DNA of 64,000 bases, from positions 806,001 through 870,000 of the forward strand of contig NZ_VIKR01000001.1 of assembly GCF_007004765.1 (NCBI RefSeq). Reading direction: 5' to 3'. Made by a program: the position numbers and the translations under genes. Below the pieces are notes generated by a model that ran no database searches, had not been told where the DNA came from, and was given only the letters and a program-made list of their open reading frames with translations. Each line of letters starts with the position of its first letter. Position 1 is the stretch's first letter. This document shows positions 35,617 to 44,245 of the stretch, piece by piece. This stretch comes from Aliikangiella marina (lineage in GTDB: Bacteria; Pseudomonadota; Gammaproteobacteria; Enterobacterales; Kangiellaceae).

Positions 35617-36156
35617 ATGCGTAATTACTGGGTTGAATCCAAAAGGATGTTTAAGACATTTTTTGCCTGCATTGCTGTAATGTTTAGTTTGACAGGGCTA
35701 GCGGCTGAAGAGGAGCAAACGACCGCTTCGAAGCTGGAAGCTCTCAAGAAAGATGTGCTCAGCGTCAATCGCGACCTGTTTATCCTTGAAGAAGACTTGT
35801 TGTTTCCGGCTTCGACTCAAGTGGCTGTCTATCTGTCAGTTGATATTGGCTATTTTTTCGCGCTGGATAATATCAAACTCAAAATAGACGATAAGGATGT
35901 TACTCATTACCTTTACACGAAAAACGATGTCGACGCACTTTATCGTGGTGCGATACAAAAGCTTTATTTAGGGAATTTGAGTACTGGCAAGCATGAAGTT
36001 GTTGCAATTGTCATGGGCGAAGGTCCGTACAAGCGTCAATATCGACGAGCAATTGCGTTTGAGTTTGAGAAAGGGAGTGAGGCTAAAGCGCTCGAAATTC
36101 AACTAAGGGACGATACCACTAAACAGCAACCCCGCCTTAATATCGTAGAGTGGTAG
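35617..36156 (+). CDS. Periplasmic protein heading the TPR-ExbBD cluster
   Basis: 179 aa. A hydrophobic segment (MFKTFFACIAVMFSLTGLA) followed by AEEEQ predicts secretion with cleavage near the Ala-rich end. The mature part starts with a Lys/Glu coiled coil (LEALKKDVLSVNRDLFILEEDL) and continues as a beta-rich domain (VAVYLSVDIGYFFALDNIKL; LYLGNLSTGKHEVVAIVMG). I do not recognise the family. ATG 35650 (residue 12) is a possible alternative start at the beginning of the signal peptide. The next gene begins within 10 nt. Confidence 0.8.
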   Translation: MRNYWVESKRMFKTFFACIAVMFSLTGLAAEEEQTTASKLEALKKDVLSVNRDLFILEEDLLFPASTQVAVYLSVDIGYFFALDNIKLKIDDKDVTHYLYTKNDVDALYRGAIQKLYLGNLSTGKHEVVAIVMGEGPYKRQYRRAIAFEFEKGSEAKALEIQLRDDTTKQQPRLNIVEW

Positions 36157-36165
36157 TTTTTGCAG

Positions 36166-38223
36166 ATGAGTTCGCTCGGCTTTACACTTTCTAGATTGCA
36201 GAAAGCATTCACCATCGGATGTCTTGGTTTGGTTTTAGCCTTGTCATCCGATGCAACTCATGCTGCAGAACAATCCGTATCTGTTCAAGACGTTCAGCAA
36301 ACCGATCAAGATAAGCCTGCCGAAATAGAAGCACCGGCGGACAACAATGAGCAAACTGTAGCGCTTTCAGAAGAAGAAATTGAAGAAGCGAAAGAGCGGG
36401 CAGAGCAAGCAAAAGAAGATCTCAAGAAACCAGTTAAATTAGAAGATCTCGCATATGGTGGTATTCTGTTCGACTACTATCGTGGTGAAACAATCGATGC
36501 CTTAAATGGTATCTTAGTAGCCCAAAAAAGAGATTTGTTACCCAACCATAGTCAAAGCGCTCGGTTACTTTCTGGCGTTATATACTTGGATTTGGGGATG
36601 TTGTCTCACGCTCAGGAAATTTTTAATGATTTGCTGACTGAAGAAGAGTTGCAATCTGGGCTGCTTTCAAGAATTGAATTCTATTTAGGTAAGCTCCACT
36701 ATCGACAAAGCGATTTTGCTAAGGCTGAGTTTAGATTAAGTAGAATATTAAACGCTCTCGACTCAGATTTAAAAGACGATGCTTTAATCATGTTGAGTAA
36801 CATTGCTATTTATGCTGATAAAAAAGAGCAAGCGCGTGCTTGGCTGCAACAAATATCAACTGACTCAAAGCTCTCAGCGATAAGCCAATACAACTTAGGA
36901 ATTCTCTGGTTAAGAGAACAAAAGGTTCAACAAGCAGCGCCATTATTGACGACAATTCACCCTGAATTTACTGAAGATAAAGTCGTAAAAAGTTTGCAAG
37001 ATAAAGCCCATGTAGCGCTAGGCTATTATCATTTGTCGCAAAAAGAGTTTGAAAAGGCGCGCGAATACTTATTTAAAGTTCGACTTGAATCGCCTCAAGC
37101 TAACAAAGCCATGTTGGGTGTCGGATGGAGTTATGGCGAAGATGGAAACTACAATCGAGCTTTATCACATTGGACTGAATTAGCAAAAGGAGATATTCGC
37201 GATGTTGCAGTTCAAGAAGCCTATTTAGCGGTTCCTTTTGCTTATCAAAGGCTCAATTCGATGCAGTTGTCGCTAGAAAAATATGTCGATGCATCAAATG
37301 TCTTTCAAAATCAAATTGAATTGATCGATGACTTGATGACGCAGATCCAGGAGGGAGACTTGCTGGAGCGGTTCGTTAACAACATTGTGACAAATCAATT
37401 TGCATCTATCGCAGACGAAAGCGGAATTCAAGACTCCAAACTGTTCGGTGATAAGTACGATTATTACTTATATGAACTTGTATCGCAGCATCAGTTTAAT
37501 GAAGGATTTAGAAGTTACCAAAAGCTCGGAAAACTCGCCCAGATTTTAGACCGTTGGGAAGAGGCGCTGCCTACTTTTAGCGATATCTTAACCACTAACG
37601 AATTGCGTTTTGCTGAACGTATTCCTGTGATTGATCAATACCTCGCTGAAGGCGCTTTTGAAAAGTTCCAGTCTCAGTTAGCAGTGTTCGACGAAGACAT
37701 CAAAGCATTAAAAAATAATGAAAAGATGCATCTCATAGCCACCAAAGAACAATTAAAATTACATAAGCGAATCAGCGGGTTGTTCGAGAAGCTAGAGCGG
37801 ATCCCTGAGGATATGCTATCGCCAGGCCAAGTGGTCATGGCTAAGCGAGCAAGAGGAATTTTGCAGTGGCAAATGGAAGAAGGCAAAGTAGCCAAAATCT
37901 GGCAACTAGAAAAAATTGCTCGAGATATTCGCCGGGTACTTTCAGAGATGGAAGCGAGAAAAATTTCTTTAGCTAATGCAAGACAAAAAGCGCAAACACG
38001 CTTTATGGGATATCAAGAACAAGTGGATGGTGCCACTGGTCAACTCGTCGGTTTACGTGAAAAAATCAAAGAACAAATTGACGCTCAAGCGACTGATTTA
38101 AAATCGCAGATTGTTAATGTCTTATTACAACGCAAAGCTGCATTAAATCAATACTTATTGCAATCAGACTTATCTATCGCACGACTTCATGAAAAAGCAA
38201 TCAAAATACCGGAGCTGGATTAA
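36166..38223 (+). CDS. TPR-rich periplasmic protein
   Basis: 685 aa from ATG 36166; a TTG 6 nt earlier is also possible. Signal peptide FTIGCLGLVLALSSDATHA precedes an acidic, Glu-rich linker (residues about 45-85). Residues 90-340 contain degenerate TPR helices (FYLGKLHYRQSDFAKAEFRL; HVALGYYHLSQKEFEKAREY). The C-terminal third is long alpha-helix and probably coiled coil. The stop TAA is immediately followed by the ATG of the next gene, so translation is coupled. It matches the position of TPR scaffold genes in Agl-Glt-like clusters. Confidence 0.85.
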   Translation: MSSLGFTLSRLQKAFTIGCLGLVLALSSDATHAAEQSVSVQDVQQTDQDKPAEIEAPADNNEQTVALSEEEIEEAKERAEQAKEDLKKPVKLEDLAYGGILFDYYRGETIDALNGILVAQKRDLLPNHSQSARLLSGVIYLDLGMLSHAQEIFNDLLTEEELQSGLLSRIEFYLGKLHYRQSDFAKAEFRLSRILNALDSDLKDDALIMLSNIAIYADKKEQARAWLQQISTDSKLSAISQYNLGILWLREQKVQQAAPLLTTIHPEFTEDKVVKSLQDKAHVALGYYHLSQKEFEKAREYLFKVRLESPQANKAMLGVGWSYGEDGNYNRALSHWTELAKGDIRDVAVQEAYLAVPFAYQRLNSMQLSLEKYVDASNVFQNQIELIDDLMTQIQEGDLLERFVNNIVTNQFASIADESGIQDSKLFGDKYDYYLYELVSQHQFNEGFRSYQKLGKLAQILDRWEEALPTFSDILTTNELRFAERIPVIDQYLAEGAFEKFQSQLAVFDEDIKALKNNEKMHLIATKEQLKLHKRISGLFEKLERIPEDMLSPGQVVMAKRARGILQWQMEEGKVAKIWQLEKIARDIRRVLSEMEARKISLANARQKAQTRFMGYQEQVDGATGQLVGLREKIKEQIDAQATDLKSQIVNVLLQRKAALNQYLLQSDLSIARLHEKAIKIPELD

Positions 38224-41097
38224 ATGAATAGTCGTTTAATTCAGTCTATAAAACCGTTGAAAACGGCGTCGATGACAGGGCGCGGATTCTTGGCGCTTTC
38301 ACTTGTGGTGATTTTGAGTTCATGTGCAAGCCTAAAGAGTATAATCCCATTTGATGAATTGAAACCGGAAGATCAAGAACCAAGAGTAAGTTTTGTAGAT
38401 CAAAAAACGGTTGAAGTCGAGACCTCGACTATTGAGTCGATTGACCCAGAAATTGTTATCGCGAGTTATGAACGATTACTTACTCGAGGTAATCCCGAAA
38501 TTCGTAAAGAAGCGCTACACCGACTGGCTGATCTAACAATGCGCCTGGCGGAAACAAAAATTGGGGTTTCTGACGAACAACAAGCTAGCTTCAGTAAGGC
38601 CGTTAATGAAGCTTCATTTGGTAAGGCAATTGCGCTTTATCAAACATTGTTAACAGAGTTTCCTGAATACAAAGCCGGTGACGAAGTTAAGTATCAATTA
38701 GCTAGGGCACATTCGATGAATAGTGATCCAGAATCTTCATTAGCTATTCTGGATCAAATTGCGGTAAGACATGATGAATCACTTTCCTACATTGAAAGCC
38801 AATTCAGACGAGGTGAAGCGTATTTTGCGCGTCGAGAATATCGAGTTGCGCAAAATGCCTATGCAGAGGTTATTAGCAAAGGAACCAATACTGAATTCTA
38901 TGACAAAGCGCTCTACAAGCGAGGCTGGTCTTTCTTTAAACAAAGTTTATTCTTAGAAGCCGAGCAAGATTTTTTCAAATTGTATGAGAGATTGCTTGCG
39001 CAAAAAGCAGGTGGTGAAACAACCAATAAATTGCTCGAGGATTTAATTCTCGATACGCGTCGCGTAATTAGTTTATCTTTTTATAATGAAGAAGGCGCTC
39101 TTTCAATACAAAAATACTTTGAGACTTTCGGTAGGCAGCCTTTTGAAGATCAAATTTATTTAGCACTCGCCGAGCTTTACATTGAGCAGGAAAGATTCCA
39201 AGACGCTGCCGACACATTTAAAGGGTTTATCGATCGCAATCCCGTTAATTTAGCTGCACCAGATTTTCACACTCGGATGATTGATGTTTATCGAAAAGGT
39301 GGCTTTCCAAGTCTGATATTACCCGCTAAAGAGTCTTTTGTTGTTAACTATGGCCGCAACAGTGCCTTTTGGCAAAAGTACTCGGGTAAAGTAATTGATG
39401 ATTTGAAAAAACCGTTGCGCTTACATTTAAACGATATTTCGAAGTTTTATCATGCAAAAGCACAGAAATCTAAAAAGTCAGCTGATTATTTAGTCGCTGC
39501 TAAATGGTATCGGGAGATTCTTGCGACATTTGATGACCCGAGCATCGATTCTGAGTATCGTTATGCACTCGCAGAAGCATTATTTGACGGGGGAGCTCTA
39601 GGCGATGCTGCAAAAGAATTTGAGCATGTTGCGTATAAAAACCCGATGAGTAAATATGCAAGAGATGCGGGATACAAAGCACTTTTATCTTATCAAGGTC
39701 TCGAGTACCCAGCTTCGGCAACTCAGCTAGAAAAATTATTGCCTTCAATCCAAAGTGGTTTAAAGTTTAGTGAAACCTTCCCAAGTGATGCCAAAGCACC
39801 AGAAATTTTATCGCGTGTCGCAGAACAACAGCTAACCATTAATAATGTTCAAGGTGCGATTGATGCGAGTAACCAGTTATTAGTTCTGCCTGCTGTGCCG
39901 ACCAAAAAACAAGCTGACCGGGCACGGATTATTATTGCGAATGGTCTTTTCGATCTTAAGCGTTATGCCGAAGCGGAAGTCGCTATTACCGACTTGCTTA
40001 AAAATGTAAACCTAACCAGTCAACAGCGTAAAGACTTTAGACAGCGACGGGTAGAGTCAGTTTACAAACTCGCTGAGAAAGCTAAAACGGAAAATAATAA
40101 TGAATTAGCCGTGAGCTTGTTTTTAAAAGTAAAAGCATTAGAGCCTAATTCAACGGTTGCTGTTAACGCGCATTTTGATGCTGCCGTCATCTTGCTACAA
40201 ACAGAAAAGTGGTCGGATGCTGCTAATCTATTTGAATCTTTCCGTCGTTCCCATCCTAAAAATCCATTAACCAAGACGATACCGGAACGGTTGGCATTAA
40301 TTTACGAAAAGCAAGAAAACTGGAATAAGGCAGCTGCCGAGTACCAGAATCTCTCTGATGCCCAAGCCGATCCAGAGTTAAAGCGAGAGGGGATTTGGCG
40401 AGTCGCTGAACTATACGAAAAAGCGGGTAACAAAACGCAAGCGATTGCCAGTTATAAAAATTACGTGTGGACCTATCCTGCGCCTTATCTATTGTCGCAA
40501 GAAGGACGTTATAAGTTGGTCAATTTGTACATTGAGCAAGAAGATGTCACCAAGGCTAATTTTTGGCGTCAAAAAATCATTCAGTTTTACGATACCAACA
40601 AAACTGAAAATAACGCTAGGACTGCATATATGGCCGCTGAATCAAAGTTTATTCTCAGCGAGCCGCTTTACTATCAATTTAAACGTATCAAATTAAAGCT
40701 GCCGCTAGCCTCAAGTTTAAAGAAGAAACGAGCTGCAATGAAAAAAGCCTTAGATGCATTTAATGCAGTGGCCAAGTATGAGGTGGCTAAATACACTACC
40801 GCGAGTACTCATAAAGTCGGTGAAATTTATCAGATTTTGTCAGACGACTTAATGAACTCTCAAAGACCGAAAGGTTTAAGTGAGGACGAGTTGGAGGAAT
40901 ATGGCTTCTTACTCGAAGATCAAGCACTACCTTTTGAGGACAAAGCCATTAGCTTCTATGAGATTAATGCGCAGCGCACCGCAGATAATATTTATGACGA
41001 CTCTGTTCGCTCAAGCATAGATTCCCTTAGAAGATTGAAGCCTGCGCAATACGACAAATCAGAAATGTTGGAGGCTTTCGATGAAGTGGTTTTCTGA
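38224..41097 (+). CDS. Large TPR lipoprotein
   Basis: 957 aa. Lipoprotein signal ending in the lipobox LSSC (VVILSSCAS, Cys near residue 34). The rest is almost entirely TPR-like helical hairpins, for example YQLARAHSMNSDPESSLAIL, EIYLALAELYIEQERFQDAA-like (FEDQIYLALAELYIEQERFQ), HFDAAVILLQTEKWSDAANLF and WRVAELYEKAGNKTQAIASY. It should sit in the outer or inner membrane facing the periplasm, as a large scaffold. Start is adjacent to the previous stop; the stop overlaps the next gene by 17 bp. Confidence 0.88.
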   Translation: MNSRLIQSIKPLKTASMTGRGFLALSLVVILSSCASLKSIIPFDELKPEDQEPRVSFVDQKTVEVETSTIESIDPEIVIASYERLLTRGNPEIRKEALHRLADLTMRLAETKIGVSDEQQASFSKAVNEASFGKAIALYQTLLTEFPEYKAGDEVKYQLARAHSMNSDPESSLAILDQIAVRHDESLSYIESQFRRGEAYFARREYRVAQNAYAEVISKGTNTEFYDKALYKRGWSFFKQSLFLEAEQDFFKLYERLLAQKAGGETTNKLLEDLILDTRRVISLSFYNEEGALSIQKYFETFGRQPFEDQIYLALAELYIEQERFQDAADTFKGFIDRNPVNLAAPDFHTRMIDVYRKGGFPSLILPAKESFVVNYGRNSAFWQKYSGKVIDDLKKPLRLHLNDISKFYHAKAQKSKKSADYLVAAKWYREILATFDDPSIDSEYRYALAEALFDGGALGDAAKEFEHVAYKNPMSKYARDAGYKALLSYQGLEYPASATQLEKLLPSIQSGLKFSETFPSDAKAPEILSRVAEQQLTINNVQGAIDASNQLLVLPAVPTKKQADRARIIIANGLFDLKRYAEAEVAITDLLKNVNLTSQQRKDFRQRRVESVYKLAEKAKTENNNELAVSLFLKVKALEPNSTVAVNAHFDAAVILLQTEKWSDAANLFESFRRSHPKNPLTKTIPERLALIYEKQENWNKAAAEYQNLSDAQADPELKREGIWRVAELYEKAGNKTQAIASYKNYVWTYPAPYLLSQEGRYKLVNLYIEQEDVTKANFWRQKIIQFYDTNKTENNARTAYMAAESKFILSEPLYYQFKRIKLKLPLASSLKKKRAAMKKALDAFNAVAKYEVAKYTTASTHKVGEIYQILSDDLMNSQRPKGLSEDELEEYGFLLEDQALPFEDKAISFYEINAQRTADNIYDDSVRSSIDSLRRLKPAQYDKSEMLEAFDEVVF

Positions 41098-41803
41098 TCC
41101 TATGACGCTTCCTAAGCTTAATAAAACTCTTAAACTTAATTTGCTCGTGATAGGGACTTTGATCACGGTGGGGTGTGCCAGTGTCGATAAACAGTCACTA
41201 CCTGAACCTATTGAAGCCGACCAAGAGCAAACTGATCCAACAGCCGTCGCGCAAGATGGGGGGCAGCCTGGACAAACCGTCAGCTCACTTCCAATGGTCG
41301 AAGATCCGATGAAAGTCGATTTACCATTAGAGTTAATCAAAGCCTACGATGAAGCGAAAAGCTTGTTCGCTGCCAAGAATATTGAAGGCGCTATAAACAA
41401 GCTAAAGCAAACGCAACAAGCGTTTCCGCAAGAGTCAGGACCGAGTTATCGAATTGCACGAATCTACTTACAAGAAAAACAATATGAAAAAGCCCTTGAA
41501 GCGGTTGAAAGTAGTGTATTTGTCAATCCAAAGAATTATTATGCGCAAAACTTGAAAGGCGTGATACTTAGAGAGATGGGTAAATTTGAGGAAGCTAAAA
41601 CCGCTTACCTTGCATCGCTAGAAGCCTATCCAAGACACGCTCAAACCCATCTAAATTTGGGGATTTTGGCTGATATTTATCAATATGATTTAGCGTTGGC
41701 TTTAAAGCATTATCAGTATTACTTAGAGTTAATCCAGTCTGAGGATAAGAAGGTCAGTGGATGGGTGATCGATTTGAAGCGGCGGATCCCGCAAGGCAAC
41801 TAA
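41081..41803 (+). CDS. Small TPR lipoprotein
   Basis: 240 aa. Lipobox TVGC (LLVIGTLITVGCAS, Cys about residue 32), then an acidic, Gln/Pro-rich linker, and a TPR domain (residues about 85-240) with at least three repeats, including IARIYLQEKQYEKALEAVES, LKGVILREMGKFEEAKTAYL and HLNLGILADIYQYDLALKHY-like sequence. GGAGG lies 6 nt before the ATG, inside the upstream gene. It is the third TPR protein of the cluster. Confidence 0.9.
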   Translation: MKWFSDPMTLPKLNKTLKLNLLVIGTLITVGCASVDKQSLPEPIEADQEQTDPTAVAQDGGQPGQTVSSLPMVEDPMKVDLPLELIKAYDEAKSLFAAKNIEGAINKLKQTQQAFPQESGPSYRIARIYLQEKQYEKALEAVESSVFVNPKNYYAQNLKGVILREMGKFEEAKTAYLASLEAYPRHAQTHLNLGILADIYQYDLALALKHYQYYLELIQSEDKKVSGWVIDLKRRIPQGN

Positions 41804-41841
41804 TTTAAGTGGGTAAATTGCTAGTGCTGTGTGGTTAAATG

Positions 41842-41927
41842 GTGAGTGATCAATCAGTGAATGATCGGCAGGTGATTGAGCGGTAGTTGATTGGTCAACA
41901 GGTGAATAGTCGGAAAGGTGAACGGTT
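41842..41927. repeat. 15-bp degenerate tandem repeat between TPR and motor genes
   Basis: Blocks in 15-bp register: GTGAGTGATCAATCA (41842), GTGAATGATCGGCAG (41857), GTGATTGAGCGGTAG (41872), TTGATTGGTCAACAG (41887), then GTGAATAGTCGGAAAG (16 bp, 41902) and GTGAACGGTT running into the next ATG. Confidence 0.65.
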
Positions 41928-42263
41928 ATGAAGTATGCTAAAACACTAATAGGTTTAACAGGTTTAGCTGGGATGCTGACGCTTGGCTTGTCGGTTAACA
42001 CCGTAAAAGCCCAAGAAATCGAAGAAACCGTACTCGGAATGAACGTATCCGGCACTAAAGATTTGCCCAATGTACTTTATATCATCCCTTGGAAACCCAA
42101 CTCTGGCCAGGTTTCGCCGCCCGAGATATCGAGACTCGTCGACGAAATTTATGAGCCGGTTGATCCCGAGGTTTTTACAAAGCAAGTGAACTTTTATTAC
42201 CAATTGACGAGTGCTAAATCGCTGGATAATAAGAATAAAAAAGCAACGCAAGGCCAACCATAG
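41928..42263 (+). CDS. Small exported protein of the TPR-ExbBD cluster
   Basis: 111 aa. Signal peptide (LIGLTGLAGMLTLGLSVNTVKAQ, cleavage after about residue 28). The mature part, about 80 residues, has IPWKPNSGQVSPPEISRLVDE and ends in a Lys/Gln-rich tail. I recognise no family. Its place between the TPR lipoprotein and exbB suggests a periplasmic accessory subunit. AAAGGTGAA precedes the ATG. Confidence 0.75.
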   Translation: MKYAKTLIGLTGLAGMLTLGLSVNTVKAQEIEETVLGMNVSGTKDLPNVLYIIPWKPNSGQVSPPEISRLVDEIYEPVDPEVFTKQVNFYYQLTSAKSLDNKNKKATQGQP

Positions 42264-42318
42264 CAAATGTGAACCATTGCCACTTTTTTATCATAAAATA
42301 ATGTCTATACTTGTTTGT

Positions 42319-42334
42319 TAACAGATATCTGTTA
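42319..42334. promoter_or_regulatory. 16-bp perfect palindrome before the exbB-like gene
   Basis: TAACAGATATCTGTTA is a perfect inverted repeat, followed by TTTTTG and T-rich DNA, 55 nt before the exbB start. It could be an operator or, with the T-tract, a weak terminator between the TPR and motor halves. Confidence 0.4.
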
Positions 42335-42388
42335 TTTTTGTTTTTTTACGTAATTTTATTATTAATTAACTGCCTTTAGGGGACTAAC

Positions 42389-43123
42389 ATGGCTCAAGAA
42401 CAAGCTGCCAACGCTAATCAACTGCTAAACACTGCATCGGAACAAGCGGATCCTGGCATGTACGCCACGATAGTGAGCTTTTTTCAGGATGGCGGGGCAT
42501 TCATGTACCCCATTTTGTTTGTATTTATCTTTGGTGTAGCAATCGCAATCGAAAGGTTAATTTACCTAAACATGATGAAGGCGAAAAACCAATCTGCGTG
42601 GAAGCGCCTTTTACCGATTTTAAACCAAGGTAATTTCCGCCAAGCGATGGAAATTGCCACTAACTCTAAATCTGCGGTTGGCCGTATCTTGGCATATGGT
42701 TTATCCAAAGTGGGTAAAGGTCGTCGGCACGATGACCTAGAGATGGCGATGGAAGAAGGTTTGATGGAAATCCTTCCTCGTTTGGAAAAGCGTACGCCTT
42801 ACCTGGCAACCTTTGCTAATATCGCAACGCTACTAGGTCTTTTGGGAACAATCCTTGGTTTGATCAAGGCATTTACAGCGGTTGCGAATGTTGATCCAGC
42901 AGAAAAAGCGAATATTCTTTCTGCCAGTATTTCGATTGCGATGAATACAACCGCTTTTGGCCTAATGGCGGCAATTCCACTGCTGTTAGCATTTACCTTT
43001 TTACAAACTAAAACGACTGAGATTGTCGATAGCATAGAGATGGCTTCAGTTAAATTTGTGAATCTCATTCGCGATGCGCGTCCAGCAGAAGCTGCGGCTA
43101 GAGCAACAACAAAGAAAGTTTAA
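42389..43123 (+). CDS. ExbB/TolQ/MotA-family proton-channel subunit
   Basis: 244 aa with three membrane helices: residues about 34-55 (MYPILFVFIFGVAIAIERLI), about 140-162 (ATLLGLLGTILGLIKAFTAV) and about 175-205 (SIAMNTTAFGLMAAIPLLLAF), with the large cytoplasmic loop between the first two. The pore helices have the family pattern including the conserved Thr/Gly residues. It should form a pentameric proton channel around ExbD-type subunits. Preceded by AGGGGAC; two ExbD-like genes and a TonB-like gene follow within a compact block. Confidence 0.95.
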   Translation: MAQEQAANANQLLNTASEQADPGMYATIVSFFQDGGAFMYPILFVFIFGVAIAIERLIYLNMMKAKNQSAWKRLLPILNQGNFRQAMEIATNSKSAVGRILAYGLSKVGKGRRHDDLEMAMEEGLMEILPRLEKRTPYLATFANIATLLGLLGTILGLIKAFTAVANVDPAEKANILSASISIAMNTTAFGLMAAIPLLLAFTFLQTKTTEIVDSIEMASVKFVNLIRDARPAEAAARATTKKV

Positions 43124-43173
43124 GCGTAAGCCTTAAACACTCATTTGTTTAACTAGCTCATACAGGTGTCTTA

Positions 43174-43728
43174 ATGTTGCGACGAAAATCGAAAAGAACC
43201 AAAGAAATGAATGCGGAATTAAATATCACCGCGTTCATGAATTTGATGGTGGTTCTTGTTCCGTTTCTACTGATTACTGCTGTTTTTTCGCAAGTATCAA
43301 TTCTTAATTTGAACTTGCCGACGGGCACAAGTGATGCGTTACCGGCAGAAGAAGATCCACCCAAAGCGCTCGAAGTTGTCATCAGAAAAGATAAATTTGA
43401 TGTTTTGGAGCGTAATTCAGGCTTACTCAAGCGAATCCCAAATAATGAAGAAGGTTACGATTACAAAGAATTGAATGCGTTTCTGCAGCAGGTGAAAGCG
43501 CACCCAGAGTTCAACACCGATACCGGCGTGACGTTACTAATGGAAATGGAAACTGAATACGACACCTTAATTCAAACGATGGATGCAGTTCGTCTAATCG
43601 AACGTGAAGAACGGGAACTCGACGAACAAGGTAATGTAATTCAAGGTGAACTTTTCCCAAATATTTCGATGGGTGATGCGCCGCCTGAAGATAATCAAGC
43701 AACCAATAGTCCTGGAGCGAATCAATAA
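43174..43728 (+). CDS. ExbD/TolR-family protein 1, with Asn at the proton site
   Basis: 184 aa, one membrane span (residues about 19-38) and a periplasmic domain. The span reads NITAFMNLMVVLVPFLLITA; in ExbD the corresponding stretch is NVTPFIDVMLVLL, so the universally used Asp is Asn23 here. The periplasmic part (residues 60-170) has the usual peptidoglycan-binding-like fold pattern, e.g. LEVVIRKDKFDVLER. The gene overlaps the next by one base (TAATG). It may serve as a structural or regulatory partner to the second ExbD. Confidence 0.92.
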   Translation: MLRRKSKRTKEMNAELNITAFMNLMVVLVPFLLITAVFSQVSILNLNLPTGTSDALPAEEDPPKALEVVIRKDKFDVLERNSGLLKRIPNNEEGYDYKELNAFLQQVKAHPEFNTDTGVTLLMEMETEYDTLIQTMDAVRLIEREERELDEQGNVIQGELFPNISMGDAPPEDNQATNSPGANQ

Positions 43729-44237
43729 TGAAAAAGTCGTATCGCTCTGTCAGGATGGAAAGACACCATAAGCGATTTGGTACCGGTGGATTAAATCTGG
43801 TATCGCTGATGGATATCTTTACTATCCTAGTTTTCTTTTTATTGGTTAATTCATCCAATGTTCAGCAGTTACCGAGTAGTAAAGCGGTAAAATTACCGGA
43901 GTCTACGGCGCAACAATTACCAAAAGAAACGGTCATCGTGCTAGTGAACAATGATCAAATATTGGTTCAAGGACGAGTCATTGCAAATGTGAATCGTGTT
44001 TTAGCTTCTGAGGAAAATGTGATTCCTGAATTGCTCCAAGAAATGGCAATACAAGCCCGCAATAGCTGGCAGCAGGTATCTGAAGAGGAAGGTCTTGATG
44101 TAACCGTTATGGGAGACAAACAAATTCCCTACAAGTTATTACGCAAGATTTTGGCGACGTTGAGTGAAGCCAACTACACCAACATTTCGATGGCCGTTAT
44201 GAAGCGCGGTAACAAGAATGAAGACGGGGCAGGGTAA
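43728..44237 (+). CDS. ExbD/TolR-family protein 2, Asp retained
   Basis: 169 aa. Basic N-tail, then a single span LNLVSLMDIFTILVFFLLV with the proton-carrying Asp29, then a periplasmic domain with LPKETVIVLVNNDQILVQGRV and VTVMGDKQIPYKLLRKILATLS. Its Asp should bind protons as in ExbD, TolR and MotB. Together with protein 1 it would give a mixed ExbD dimer in the ExbB pentamer. Confidence 0.94.
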   Translation: MKKSYRSVRMERHHKRFGTGGLNLVSLMDIFTILVFFLLVNSSNVQQLPSSKAVKLPESTAQQLPKETVIVLVNNDQILVQGRVIANVNRVLASEENVIPELLQEMAIQARNSWQQVSEEEGLDVTVMGDKQIPYKLLRKILATLSEANYTNISMAVMKRGNKNEDGAG

Positions 44238-44245
44238 ACGAGCAT

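Noticed and set aside
41729-42070. 113-codon minus-strand frame with repeated DHSP-like units
   Set aside because: Product of the 15-bp intergenic repeat read backwards across two real genes.
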